A stretch of DNA of 32,178 nucleotides from CAIVSN01 sp031539165 (GTDB lineage Bacteria > Patescibacteriota > Gracilibacteria > BD1-5 > UBA2023), in NCBI GenBank assembly GCA_031539165.1, contig JAVKLK010000004.1:1-32178 (forward strand), read 5' to 3'. The notes under the pieces are model-generated. The model ran no database searches, had not been told where the DNA came from, and saw only the letters and a list, made by a program, of their open reading frames with translations. A program made the position numbers and the translations under genes. Shown piece after piece: positions 1 through 8,859 of this stretch. Within the stretch, counting starts at the first letter, position 1, and each line of letters begins with the position of its first letter.

Positions 1-48
1 CCCCCCCCGCCCCCCCCCGCCCGAGAGCAAGTCTAGATTTTCCTTTGA
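1..48. other. C-rich run at the window edge, then short non-coding sequence
   Basis: The first 22 or so bases are almost pure C broken by single G bases, unlike anything else in the window. The rest is the 3' flank of the first prepilin gene. It may be an assembly-edge artefact or a true G-rich tract on the minus strand. No gene or terminator hairpin is visible here. Confidence 0.5.
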
Positions 49-867
49 TTAGTAAGGAAGAGTAGTAGTACTATTATCTACAACTCCAGTTGTTGTTCCA
101 CCTTTTTGTGCAACAAGACCAGAGGTCTCTGTTCCGTTACTGAGCTTGAGAGTTGCTCCTCCTGCAGCCTGTGTTGTAACAGTTGTTGGAACGATAGTCA
201 CAGTAGTTCCGTCTCCAGAAATATTGTTGACCGTTGCTGCGGTAACACCTGCTCCGTAAGTAACAGTATCACCTCGCTTAAACTGATTAATCGCTGTAGC
301 AGGGATAGTAAGTGTAAGTGGGGTATTGGGAGCTGCAGCTGCAGAACCAGTTGCAGTAACTCCGACAACGGCTGTAGAACCAGCAATTCGAGCATTGTAG
401 TTTCCATTTACCGCAGAAGTAGGAGTTCCTCCTGCCTCAAGTGTTGCAGCAAATTGGAATACTCCACCCGCGAGAGTTGAAGTACCAACTTTGTAATCCT
501 GTCCTTGTGGATCCTTAAATTTTCCAGCATCAACTCCGAGAGTTGTATAATTTGGAATACCTCCAACATACTCTGTAGCACTTGGTGTCTTACCAGCCAG
601 TGGTGCAGAAGCGAGTGCAAGACCTCCTGAAGCAGTAGAATTAGCAAACGCTGTATACGCAACTCCAGATGTAGCCTGAGTTGTTACAGAAGTAGAAAGC
701 GAACGCAAGTCTGAAGTACGCTTACTGTCTCGAGCATTAGCGGAATATCCCTGAAGAGAGAGGAATCCAATCGTACCGAGAATAGCGAGGATCGTAATTA
801 CTACGATAAGCTCGACGAGGGTGAAACCCTTATTTGAGGCAGTAGCCTTCATTTTGAGTGAAACCAT
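49..867 (-). CDS. Type IV prepilin (major-pilin-like)
   Basis: 272 aa. The N-terminus carries a prepilin peptidase site: Gly14 followed by FTLVELIVVI, with the conserved Glu at +5 of the mature protein and a hydrophobic helix to about residue 35. The rest is a Ser/Thr/Ala/Gly-rich globular region typical of secreted pilins. It shares blocks with the prepilin at 6729-7508 (ARDS-R--DL after the helix, and a TLE-GG-P-A-V-G-Y block in mid-protein), so the two look like paralogues. The product should be cleaved at the membrane and polymerised by the PilB/PilC system encoded divergently next door. No TGA codons; stop TAA. A second in-frame ATG at residue 6 could also be the start, and neither has a Shine-Dalgarno sequence. 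A good sigma70-like promoter lies upstream. Confidence 0.9.
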   Translation of the reverse strand: MVSLKMKATASNKGFTLVELIVVITILAILGTIGFLSLQGYSANARDSKRTSDLRSLSTSVTTQATSGVAYTAFANSTASGGLALASAPLAGKTPSATEYVGGIPNYTTLGVDAGKFKDPQGQDYKVGTSTLAGGVFQFAATLEAGGTPTSAVNGNYNARIAGSTAVVGVTATGSAAAAPNTPLTLTIPATAINQFKRGDTVTYGAGVTAATVNNISGDGTTVTIVPTTVTTQAAGGATLKLSNGTETSGLVAQKGGTTTGVVDNSTTTLPY

Positions 868-910
868 AAAAAATGGTTAAAAAGTAAATGCTGCTTTGCG
901 CAACAGATGT

Positions 911-939
911 ATTTAAGCATACAAAAATTTGGATGTCAA
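911..939 (-). promoter_or_regulatory. Sigma70-type promoter with extended -10 for the prepilin
   Basis: On the minus strand a perfect -35 TTGACA (934-939) is followed by 17 bp and TTAAAT (911-916), preceded by TG one base upstream (extended -10). Transcription would start near 904, about 37 nt before the ATG of the prepilin. Confidence 0.65.
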
Positions 940-1020
940 CTTTTCGAAGCAAAATTTTGTAATGCACGAAGAATTATCGACGGAGTCTCCAACTTGTAAA
1001 GAAATAACCCCTTTACCATT

Positions 1021-1060
1021 AGTATTCCTATTTCATGCATAATGTCAGGATAGGAATATT
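1021..1060. repeat. Inverted repeat in the divergent prepilin/pilB region
   Basis: AGTATTCCTAT (1021-1031) pairs with ATAGGAATATT (1050-1060): 11 bp with one G-T pair and an 18-nt spacer. It lies just upstream of the putative pilB -10 element, so it could be an operator or leader hairpin; there is no U tract. The rest of 868-1120 holds the prepilin promoter and nothing else I recognise. Confidence 0.45.
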
Positions 1061-1077
1061 TGCGTGCTTGGGAGAAT

Positions 1078-1083
1078 TATACT
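1078..1083 (+). promoter_or_regulatory. Candidate -10 element for the pilB operon
   Basis: TATACT, 37 bp before the chosen pilB start. No convincing -35 at the right distance, so this is weak. It would put the transcript start near 1090. Confidence 0.3.
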
Positions 1084-1120
1084 AATATGATTTCGGATAT
1101 TAATTAAAACTCTGGGGGCC

Positions 1121-2356
1121 TTGCTACACAAAGTATCGCATCAAGCCGAATTTCTCAAGCTCCCGCCGACGACTGATTTGGGGGATATTGTCGCGTACAC
1201 AAACGCGATGTTTGACTATGCCATGGAAGAGCGAGCTTCAGACGTGCATATAGAACCCAATAGGGAATACGTCATTATGCGGTTCCGAACGAGTGGGGAT
1301 TTTATCTTTGTTGATAAAATTAGTCACGAAGAGTACGCGAAGCTCATCTCCCGTATCAAAATCCTCGCAAATCTTCGAATCGATGAAAAGTATCGACCTC
1401 AAGACGGAAAGATTGCCTATACTTCCGAGAAATGGAAGGAAAGTATCGACGTTCGTGTGAGCATACTTCCTCTCGTAGAAGGAGAAAAAGTGGTTATGCG
1501 TATTCTTCGACAAGACACCTCTCTTCTTTCGTTGGATAAGCTCGACTTCCTCGATCAAAACCTAGAACGGATTAAATGAAGTCTCGCAAGTCGTTACGGA
1601 ATTATTCTTGTAGCAGGACCTACCGGATCTGGTAAATCAACAACGCTTTTCTCGATGCTCAAGTCCTTTGATCCGCTTGAGTTCAATATTTCCACTCTAG
1701 AAGACCCCGTGGAATACAACATCCCCTTTATCAATCAAAGTCAGGTGAAACCACAAATCGGCTTTGATTTTGCGGCGGGACTGCGATCTCTGGTACGACA
1801 AGACCCGGATATTATCATGGTTGGAGAAATTCGAGACAAGGAAACCGCCATGCTTGCTATCGAAGCCGCTCTTACGGGACACTTGGTACTGTCAACGATA
1901 CATACCAACAGTGCTGCCGGAACCATTCAACGTCTTATTAATATGGGGGTGGAGCCCTTCTTGATATCCTCAGCCCTCAAGATGGTCATCTCTCAGCGTC
2001 TCGTCAAGCGACTCTGTCCGCACTGTGCCAGCGCCTCCAAACTCGAGTCGGGACCAACAATGGATACCATTCACGATGCGCTCATGGGAGTTTTTGAAGA
2101 AGAAGTACACGAAATGGAGTATTTCAGTCCAAAAGGATGTGAAAAGTGTGACAATACTGGGTACAAGGGGCGAGTGGGTGTCCATGAAGTACTCACTATG
2201 AATGAGGCTCTGAATCCTCTCATTCTAGGAAAAGCCTCTGTTCAGGAATTAGAATCGAAAGCTCGTGAGCTTGGTATGCTTACCATCTTCCAGGATGCTC
2301 TTATCAAATCACTTGCAGGCAAAACCTCCCTGGAAGAATCACTCCAACTGCTGTAA
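1121..2356 (+). CDS. pilB: Type IV pilus extension ATPase PilB (GspE family)
   Basis: 411 aa with one TGA (codon 153) read as Gly, just before the ATP-binding core. It is the cytoplasmic hexameric motor that powers pilin polymerisation. Visible: ASDVHIEP motif of the N2 domain, Walker A GPTGSGKST (about 166), His box with STIHTN, Walker B VGEIRD (Glu236), and a zinc-binding CPHC/CEKC pair (Cys299/302 and 340/343). The usual N-terminal N1E domain is missing, so this is a short form. The start is uncertain: TTG at 1121 is the first start-like codon close to conserved sequence, and the frame stays open upstream to a TAA at 1040. First gene of a tight operon; the next ATG is 3 nt after its TAA. 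Confidence 0.93.
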
Positions 2357-2359
2357 CTC

Positions 2360-4330
2360 ATGTTTTTCAATTTTCTTTCTCGATACGCGCGAAACATCAA
2401 AACACCCCAAAATGTTACCAAGTTTCACGATGCCTATAAATGGATTGAAACCTATGTAAAAGCCGAAGAGTTCGATACAGCCATTCATGCTTCTCACGAG
2501 CTTCTCCTCAAGATTAAATCAGGAATCACCTATTATACTCACGCAGAGAAGAAGGTTCTCACCTTTGCTTCTTCAAACCTAGAAGAGGTTGCCAAAGCAG
2601 CAAAAGCAAAAGCAAAGATGATAGACAAAGAGCTCCACTCTCTCTATGAGTGGGAGGTAAAAGTTAAGAAACTCATCGAGCGCACAAAAGATCTCAAGAA
2701 AAAAAGCGAAGAAAAAAAGCGAAAAAAAGAGCAAGAAATAGCCATCAAGGAAGAATTGGCAGGAATCAATGAGGCACTCAAGAAACGGGAATATACCGAG
2801 GCTTTGTTCCTCGCGAAGAAACTCGCGACGAAACACTATGATTCAGCCAAAGCAACCGATACACTTGAGCGAGTTCAAAAAATTCACCAACGGTACAAGC
2901 TCAAAGAAGAGCGAGAAGCGGAAGACAAGCGCCTTCAAGAGAGGTTCTTTGCTGAAGCGGGAATTAAGGCTCCCGAATGAATGAACGAACTTCATCCTTC
3001 AAAAGGAGGAAAATTCCAACTCTCTCATATTCGACGATATATCGAGTACTTTCTTGAGCAACAAGCCCAAAGAAGAGAATATGTGAAGCACCAAAAGGCG
3101 CTACGAGGTATTGAACAACTGCTTCTCAAGACTGGCTCAATCTCCAAAATCAATGAGAGTGATACTGATACTGAGATTGAAACCATCATGGAAAGTGGTC
3201 TCACAAAAGATATCACCTCTTTCCGACTCGATGGGTTTCAGTTTTATGGGAAAATTATAGGAAAGGATAAAATAGTAGGGGATACCTTTGGTTCACAGAG
3301 AGAAGGAAGCAAAACTCTTTTCTATTTTTGAGATGCTACCGGCCATGGAATCCAGTCAGGATTCACCGTATCTCTTCTCACAAAAATTTTCCACGAGCAA
3401 GCGAAGAAGGTACGAGCATTTCAGGAACTTCTTACCGTCATCAATAATGAACTCAAGGAGAAACTTCGGGGGCGAATTTTTGTAACGGGAGTACTCTTCG
3501 AACATGAGATGACGAGCCCGGAAAAGCTGAAGTATATCGGTGCATGACACGACCCACTCTGTATCTACAAACATGCTTCTAAATCTGTAGAACGCGTTAT
3601 TCCTGGAGGACTTGCCCTCGGTGTTCGAAAAATTGTAAATACGAACTCTATCAAAATAAAAGATCTCACCTTCGAGGACGGAGACATTCTCGTGGGGTAC
3701 ACCGATGGTATCATTGAAGCACGCAATCCGGAAAATGAACTCTATGGACTCGATCGACTCGCTCAGTCGATTGGGAGGCACGGTCGGTCTGGAGATAGCC
3801 TCCAGCACATATACCAGTGTATTATCGATGATGTTCGGGTTTTTATGGGGAGTGAAACATTTGGTGACGATGTCTCTTGTTTTCTCTTTAGACGAGACAG
3901 TAATCTCGATGTCATCTCTGACAAAGCCGAACTCGATGCGCTCCTGCAAGAACTCGATACAAATCAGAGAACCATCAAATTGGACCTCAAAGGAAAAACT
4001 CGCGCAGAAATTCAAGAAGAAATCCGAAAAGAAAAGAAAAAAACTGAGCTGAAAGCACGACTCGCAAATATGGAGCAGCTCTACAAAATGGGGGAGTACT
4101 GAAGGCTCAAACAAGAAGTGGCACTCTGTTACAAGCTCGGGTTTGTTGATGCGCGGATGAATTTCTATCTCCAGAAAGTTCTGAAGAATGAGAAGAAGGC
4201 AAAAGTTCTGAAACTCGAAGATCGCCTCAAGAAGAAATATGACATGCTCCAAGAGTTATACAACAAAGGAGAGTACGGTGTGGTAATCCGAGAAACTATC
4301 GACGTTCTCTATAAAAACGGTAATATCTAG
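2360..4330 (+). CDS. SpoIIE/PP2C-type phosphatase flanked by helical repeats, in the pilus operon
   Basis: 656 aa once four TGAs (2978, 3329, 3545, 4100) are read as Gly; under the standard code it looks like four or five fragments. Residues 1-270 are helical and partly Lys/Glu-rich coiled coil. Residues about 270-515 are a SpoIIE-type Ser/Thr phosphatase with all metal-binding Asp motifs: GDTF (about 307), GDATGHG (324-330, first Gly is TGA), AGHD (395-398, Gly is TGA), YTDG (about 449) and FGDD (about 503). The C-terminus is again helical. A TPR-like unit with a KxxEY/EF core occurs twice near the N-terminus and twice at the C-terminus. Its 3-nt and 2-nt gaps to pilB and pilC imply co-translation. 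By inference it acts on a phosphoprotein that controls pilus assembly; no partner kinase or anti-sigma factor is in the window. Stop TAG. Confidence 0.88.
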
Positions 4331-4332
4331 CT

Positions 4333-5571
4333 ATGTTTGGAATCGGAAAACAAGAAAAGTTCATTCGAGAAGACGGAACCTTCGACAACACGAAATTCCG
4401 AGAGCTTTTGGCGTTATCTCGAAAGGCGATAATCAAGAATGATGGAACTCATAAAGCGATAATCAAGAAACCTCCTGCTGCCATAGTTATTGGAGGAATA
4501 TCCCCAAAAGAAATTTGGGAATTCATCAATAAACTCGCGAACTTCTTGAATTCTGGAATAGATCTCAAAACCGCTTTCTCCATCGTTCAAAAACAAGTAC
4601 AGAATCCAAAGTTGCAAGGAGTGGTGGGAGATATACGATCCAATCTTGACCATGGACTCTCTATATCCGATACTCTTCGTCAGCATTCCAAATATTTCGA
4701 TCCGCTCATTATTGCTCTCGTTGAAGTAGGAGAGAAGACTGGTACGCTTCCCCGAGTTATCACCGAGCTTGAAGCAACCCTCTTGGAAAATATAGAAATC
4801 AAAGGGAAGATCAAAGGAGCCATGATTTATCCAGTTGTTCTCGTCGGACTCTCCCTCACGATGACGGTATTCATGCTCACCTTCATCCTTCCGAGAATCA
4901 CGGAGTCTTTCAAAAAAACAGGAGTCGATATTCCTGGACTCACGCAGTTTATGATAGATCTTTCGGATTTTCTGGTAAATCACTGGATTGTCTTGATTAT
5001 TGCGCTGGTTGGAGGAATTATTGGGTTCATCTTATTTGGACGCACCTATGTTGGACGGCTCACTCTCGATAGAATCGCTCTCAAGATTCCTGTGTTCGGA
5101 TACATTTCACGACAAATGAATGTCATTCTCTTCATCAACGCCCTCCATCTTCTTCTTGACTCCGGAGTGCTCATGCTTGAGGCATTGGAGACTTCAGCAA
5201 ATGTAGTTCCGAATATTCACTTCAAAAAGGATATCATTCGTATCAAGAATGAAGTCGAAACGGGTATCAAACTTTCGGTTGCCATGGGGCTTGCCTCTGA
5301 AAATAAGCGAGATGTTGCTCAGTTCACCAACGCCTACTTCCCCGAAGATTTAGTACACATGGTCAATGTGGGAGAAGAGACGGGAACTATTGGAATCAGT
5401 ATTCACAAAGTAGGACAAAACTACCAAAAAGAACTCCGACGATTCATTGGAAATATCATGACCGCTCTTGAGCCGCTCATCATCATATTTGTCGGATTCA
5501 TTGTTGGTACAATAGTTCTCGCTATCATGCTTCCATTCTTCAGTCTTGGTAAGGTAGCTGGTAAACTCTAA
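4333..5571 (+). CDS. pilC: Type IV pilus inner-membrane platform protein PilC (GspF family)
   Basis: 412 aa, no TGA codons. Two GspF/T2SSF domains: the first about residues 60-180 (FLNSGIDLKTAFSI, then EVGEKTGTLP), the second about 265-390 (LHLLLDSGVLMLEALE, then NVGEETGTIG). Three hydrophobic segments lie near 175-195, 215-235 and 380-405. It anchors the pilus base and couples PilB and PilT to the growing fibre. The N-terminal 30-45 region contains a ten-codon near-repeat (AIIK...AIIKK, shared 14 nt at 4426-4439 and 4456-4469), probably a recent slippage duplication. Starts 2 nt after the phosphatase gene; stop TAA. Confidence 0.95.
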   Translation: MFGIGKQEKFIREDGTFDNTKFRELLALSRKAIIKNDGTHKAIIKKPPAAIVIGGISPKEIWEFINKLANFLNSGIDLKTAFSIVQKQVQNPKLQGVVGDIRSNLDHGLSISDTLRQHSKYFDPLIIALVEVGEKTGTLPRVITELEATLLENIEIKGKIKGAMIYPVVLVGLSLTMTVFMLTFILPRITESFKKTGVDIPGLTQFMIDLSDFLVNHWIVLIIALVGGIIGFILFGRTYVGRLTLDRIALKIPVFGYISRQMNVILFINALHLLLDSGVLMLEALETSANVVPNIHFKKDIIRIKNEVETGIKLSVAMGLASENKRDVAQFTNAYFPEDLVHMVNVGEETGTIGISIHKVGQNYQKELRRFIGNIMTALEPLIIIFVGFIVGTIVLAIMLPFFSLGKVAGKL

Positions 5572-5581
5572 TTTCTCTTTT

Positions 5582-6670
5582 ATGATGGAACATACTCTAA
5601 TCCCAGATTTCCCTATGCGAGACGCGCTTCTCGGGGTTATCGGTGATAATAAAGGATCTGACTTTTACTATACAGTAGGAGCGTTTCCAGCGGTGAAGAT
5701 TTCTGGAGAACTCATCATGATAAATGAGGAGATGGAGATTATTACTCCAGAGCAATCGGAAAACTTTGCAAAATCACTCATCACCAAGGAACAACACGAA
5801 CAACTTCTGAGAACGAAGAACCTTGATTTCTCTTTTGAGTTTCATAACTACCGATTCCGATGAAACATCTCGTTTCAGATGGGGTATTACATGACCGTTC
5901 TTCGTCTTCTCGCACAAACCATTCCTGCTCTGCAAGATTTGAAGCTCCCCTTCATCTATGAGGAAATTACCCGAGTTGGACAAGGACTTGTTCTGGTGAC
6001 AGGACCTACCGGATCTGGTAAATCAACGACACTTGCCGCAATGATTAACGAGATTAACACCAATCAGGCAAAGCATATTATTACCATCGAAGATCCGATT
6101 GAGTACATTCATGCTCACAAGAAGTCTATCATAGAACAAAAGGAGATTGGACGAGATGTTCCCGACTATGGAACCGCCCTCATCGGAGCCATGCGTCAAA
6201 ATCCACAGGTGATTCTGTTTGGAGAAATGCGAAATACACAAGAAATAGAAATGGCTCTCAAGCTAGCAGAAACAGGACACCTCGTGTTCTCCACGCTCCA
6301 TACTCGAAGTGCCTATCAAACCGTATCTCGAATTATTGATGCGTTCCCTGCGGATCAGCAAAACCAAATTCGCCTCCAATTAGCTGATACTCTCATAGGA
6401 GTCTTTTCTCAACGACTTCTCCGTAAGTCAGACGGTTCAGGAATGCGATTGGCAAAAGAAGTTCTCACCAAAAATACCGCAATCTCAAATCTTATCCGAG
6501 AGAACCAACTCCATCAGATCCCCTCAGTAATGCAGACCAGCAAACGAGAAGGAATGCAAGTAATCGAACAGGATATTATCGATTTCATTCACGAAGGAGA
6601 TATCACTATTGATGAAGGATTGAAGTACGCAAATAATCCGAAGTATATCAAGGACTCCATCAGCTCCTAA
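5582..6670 (+). CDS. pilT: Type IV pilus retraction ATPase PilT-like
   Basis: 362 aa with one TGA (5861) read as Gly in RFRGNIS, where the domain linker begins. Walker A GPTGSGKSTT starts at residue 141, followed by IEDPIEY, STLHTRSA (His box) and SQRLL, in PilT order. The C-terminal ISNLIRE and QTSKREGMQ match the PilT family. The Walker B segment reads FGEMRN, keeping the catalytic Glu but with Asn where PilT usually has Asp. It would depolymerise pili for twitching or DNA uptake. Last gene of the operon, 10 nt after pilC; stop TAA, followed by a strong bidirectional terminator. Its Walker A coding sequence is identical over 28 nt to that of pilB. Confidence 0.93.
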
Positions 6671-6689
6671 GACAAGTCCTTCCCTCAAG

Positions 6690-6717
6690 AAAACAAGCCC
6701 CTCTCGGGGCTTGTTTT
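6690..6717. terminator. Bidirectional intrinsic terminator between pilT and a convergent prepilin
   Basis: A perfect 12-bp stem (6690-6701 with 6706-6717) around a TCTC loop. The stem has a GC-rich core and A-rich and T-rich outer ends, so it can terminate on both strands. It sits between convergent stops at 6670 and 6729. Confidence 0.9.
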
Positions 6718-6728
6718 GAAAGATTCTC

Positions 6729-7508
6729 CTAATATGCCATAACGCATCCAGTCTGCGTGAGTGCTCCTGCGGCATCTCGTATATAGTACGATCCTGATCC
6801 GACACTCCTTCCAGAGTCATAGATAGCCTGACAACTCGTATACGTAGAAGAGGGGAGATATCCTGAGCTTCCGAGAGCTTCCGCGGACGTAGTGGCAGTT
6901 TTTTGCATAACCCCCTTCATATCGTACGGAAGATTCTTTGTAGATCCGTTAAGAATAAAAGCCGCCTGATTTGCTGGTTGATCTATATCAAAAGTAGCTC
7001 CGCTCGATGCAACAAGAATACTCGGCAGAAGAGCGATAACGCTTCGGTATTCCCCGTCTACAAGCGCGCTCGGAGTTCCTCCTCCATTTTCCAGCGTCAT
7101 GCCTATCTGGTACTCCTGACCAGAACGAGTTGTACTATACAGATAGAGATAGTTGGAGTTCTTCGAATCAGTATATACCCGAGATGAGCTATTCTCCAGT
7201 GCAATATCTTGTCGAATATATCCTTGCGTTGCAACGACAAGAGAAGCCTGCGTGCTTCGTACAAGAGAGAGACTTGATCCAGTAACTTTTGGGAAGAATC
7301 CATTCTTTTGCTTGGTAGTTTTGAGATTTACCTTGAGCACCCCCAGGTCAGCCTTCCGAGCGGAATCACGAGCATCAACATTGTACCCAGAATAGGAGAC
7401 GAACGAGGCCACAGAAAGTATAGCAATAATCCCAATAGCAACTACAAGCTCCACCAGAGTGAATCAATGGGTTCGACTTGAGTAGGGAGAAACAAGGATG
7501 GCAGGCAT
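6729..7508 (-). CDS. Type IV prepilin, cleavage-site Gly encoded by UGA
   Basis: 259 aa. From the ATG at 7508 the leader runs MPAILVSPYSSRTH, then Gly15 (TGA at 7466-7464), then FTLVELVVAIGIIAIL. The Gly directly before the Phe is the -1 residue prepilin peptidase requires, so this is strong evidence that UGA means Gly. Under the standard code the gene would lose its whole leader and start inside the helix. The body resembles the prepilin at 49-867 (ARDSARKADL; TLENGGGTPSALVDGEY). The C-terminus has two Cys (in SCQ and TGCVMAY) that could form the disulfide loop common in pilins. Stop TAG. Convergent with pilT, divergent from the secreted protein at 7645. Confidence 0.9.
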
Positions 7509-7528
7509 AGGAGTATTCAGAAATTACC

Positions 7529-7549
7529 CCTCTATGATAGAGGTTTTTT
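7529..7549 (+). terminator. Small terminator-like hairpin on the plus strand
   Basis: CCTCTA-TGA-TAGAGG followed by six T. It lies just upstream of the prepilin ATG (minus strand) and before the plus-strand gene at 7645, so it may stop antisense read-through or act in the prepilin leader. The stem is short. Confidence 0.4.
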
Positions 7550-7644
7550 ATCCGTTATCCAGTCAAAACAAGAGGAATGCAGATAATGTGAAAAACCTGA
7601 GTGAATTTCTTTGCAGTTTGTGAAAAATAGTATGTAATGTCCGT

Positions 7645-8289
7645 ATGAAACAGTTTCTCTTCGCATTCCTGCTTTGTATTCCAGCTTCGCTGTATGCTCT
7701 TGATGTTGTCCAAAATACCGTTCCAGCAAGCACAGCAACCGGTCTTGGCTCTGTAGGGAATACCGTTCGAGTGTTCGCAAATCAACTCAGCTATATAAAC
7801 GCAGGGAACGATAGCACGGTTATCGGTAATTTTCTTTCTGGATCATACTATGATGATGCCTACGGGTCATTCATCACAAACTGGTCATCCAATCCAAGTC
7901 TCAACGTTCGTATTGTTGGCACTACTACTCGATGTCAATCAGGATACGGATACCAACTTGGGGGATATGCCAAGAGTGATGTCGGTGGATTTATCGACTT
8001 CGATACCAGTGCTACAAATTTTGTCTACTATTGTGAAGCGACCGGGCAACTCTATGGTTTTGCCTACTCCAACACTCTCGGGTGGCAAAACTTTAGCGGA
8101 ATCCAGCTCAGCACAGCATCGAGCAGCAATATAGTGACCAATCTTAATCGAACCAACGATCCATTCTTTGTAACGACCAGTTCAACCGCAAATCAAAGCC
8201 CCTCCAATCCTACAGACCCCTTTGCTATCCAAGGAGATATTCAATCTCTCGATAACGGGAAAGAGTCCACCTTCTATATCGTAAAGTAA
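7645..8289 (+). CDS. Secreted protein of unknown function in the pilus locus
   Basis: 214 aa, no TGA codons. A clear Sec signal peptide (MKQFLFAFLLCIPASLYA, cut probably before Leu-Asp). The mature part is rich in Ser, Thr, Asn, Gly and Tyr. A Gly/Tyr/Phe-rich block at about 97-155 is bounded by two cysteines (Cys97 and Cys130) that could form a disulfide. I do not recognise the family. Its position among prepilin genes suggests a surface or pilus-associated protein. Stop TAA, only 4 bp from the convergent stop of the next gene. Confidence 0.75.
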   Translation: MKQFLFAFLLCIPASLYALDVVQNTVPASTATGLGSVGNTVRVFANQLSYINAGNDSTVIGNFLSGSYYDDAYGSFITNWSSNPSLNVRIVGTTTRCQSGYGYQLGGYAKSDVGGFIDFDTSATNFVYYCEATGQLYGFAYSNTLGWQNFSGIQLSTASSSNIVTNLNRTNDPFFVTTSSTANQSPSNPTDPFAIQGDIQSLDNGKESTFYIVK

Positions 8290-8293
8290 ACCT

Positions 8294-8803
8294 CTACGGA
8301 GCAGACTTTCGGATAAGTTCTCGAATGGTTCATTTGATGACCTGATTTCCTACAGAAAGAGACGTATCACTTTGGTCGAGAAAAAATGTTCGAAGATACA
8401 AGGCTCCCGAGTACGACCCCGTATTCGTAATGGTATCACCATACGAATTTATATATCCATAGGCGATATTGGATGCTCCGGTAAAGATTTTGAATTCTTT
8501 GGTAGCGGTATCTTTGTAGATGTAGAACACTTCCTTTTCTGGAACGCTGGAAGTATCGAGTCTTCGAATGAGACTTGCTGCATTAAGCTCCAAAAGGTGA
8601 ATCTTATTATTTCGAGCGTAATCATCTTCTACCGTGTAATTATGAACAAGAAGATTCATGACCCCAAAAAGAACAAGACTCAGTATAAACACCCCGACAA
8701 CGATTGAGATGAGCGTTTCCCCCGCATTTCCTTGGACAGCAGGAAAATAAATTCCTCGGGAGCGGACTGGGTATTTTTTCGTATCTAAAAATTGCAGTTG
8801 CAT
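8294..8803 (-). CDS. Minor pilin-like protein (PilV-type, tentative)
   Basis: 169 aa. A TGA at 8330-8332 read as Gly adds the last 12 residues (TIRELIRKSAP and stop TAG). The N-terminus has a basic leader of about 25 residues, then QGNAGETLISIVVGVFILSLVLFGVMNLL: a pilin-like hydrophobic helix with an early Glu. The cleavage site is not classical, since Glu is at +4 if cut after Gly25. Helix followed by a small globular domain fits a PilV/PilI-type pseudopilin. It lies on the strand opposite the other minor pilin genes, and its start is close to the divergent gene at 8860. Confidence 0.65.
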
Positions 8804-8859
8804 GACAATATACTAGAATGCTTTTGAAGAAAGTACAGTCCGAAGTAACAAAAATTGTC

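Noticed and set aside
106..480. A plus-strand frame rich in Ser and Cys
   Set aside because: Antisense shadow of the prepilin's Thr/Ala-rich region.
3356..4252. A 298-codon minus-strand open frame
   Set aside because: It lies antisense to the SpoIIE-type phosphatase, whose motifs are clear. The predicted protein has no recognisable motif.
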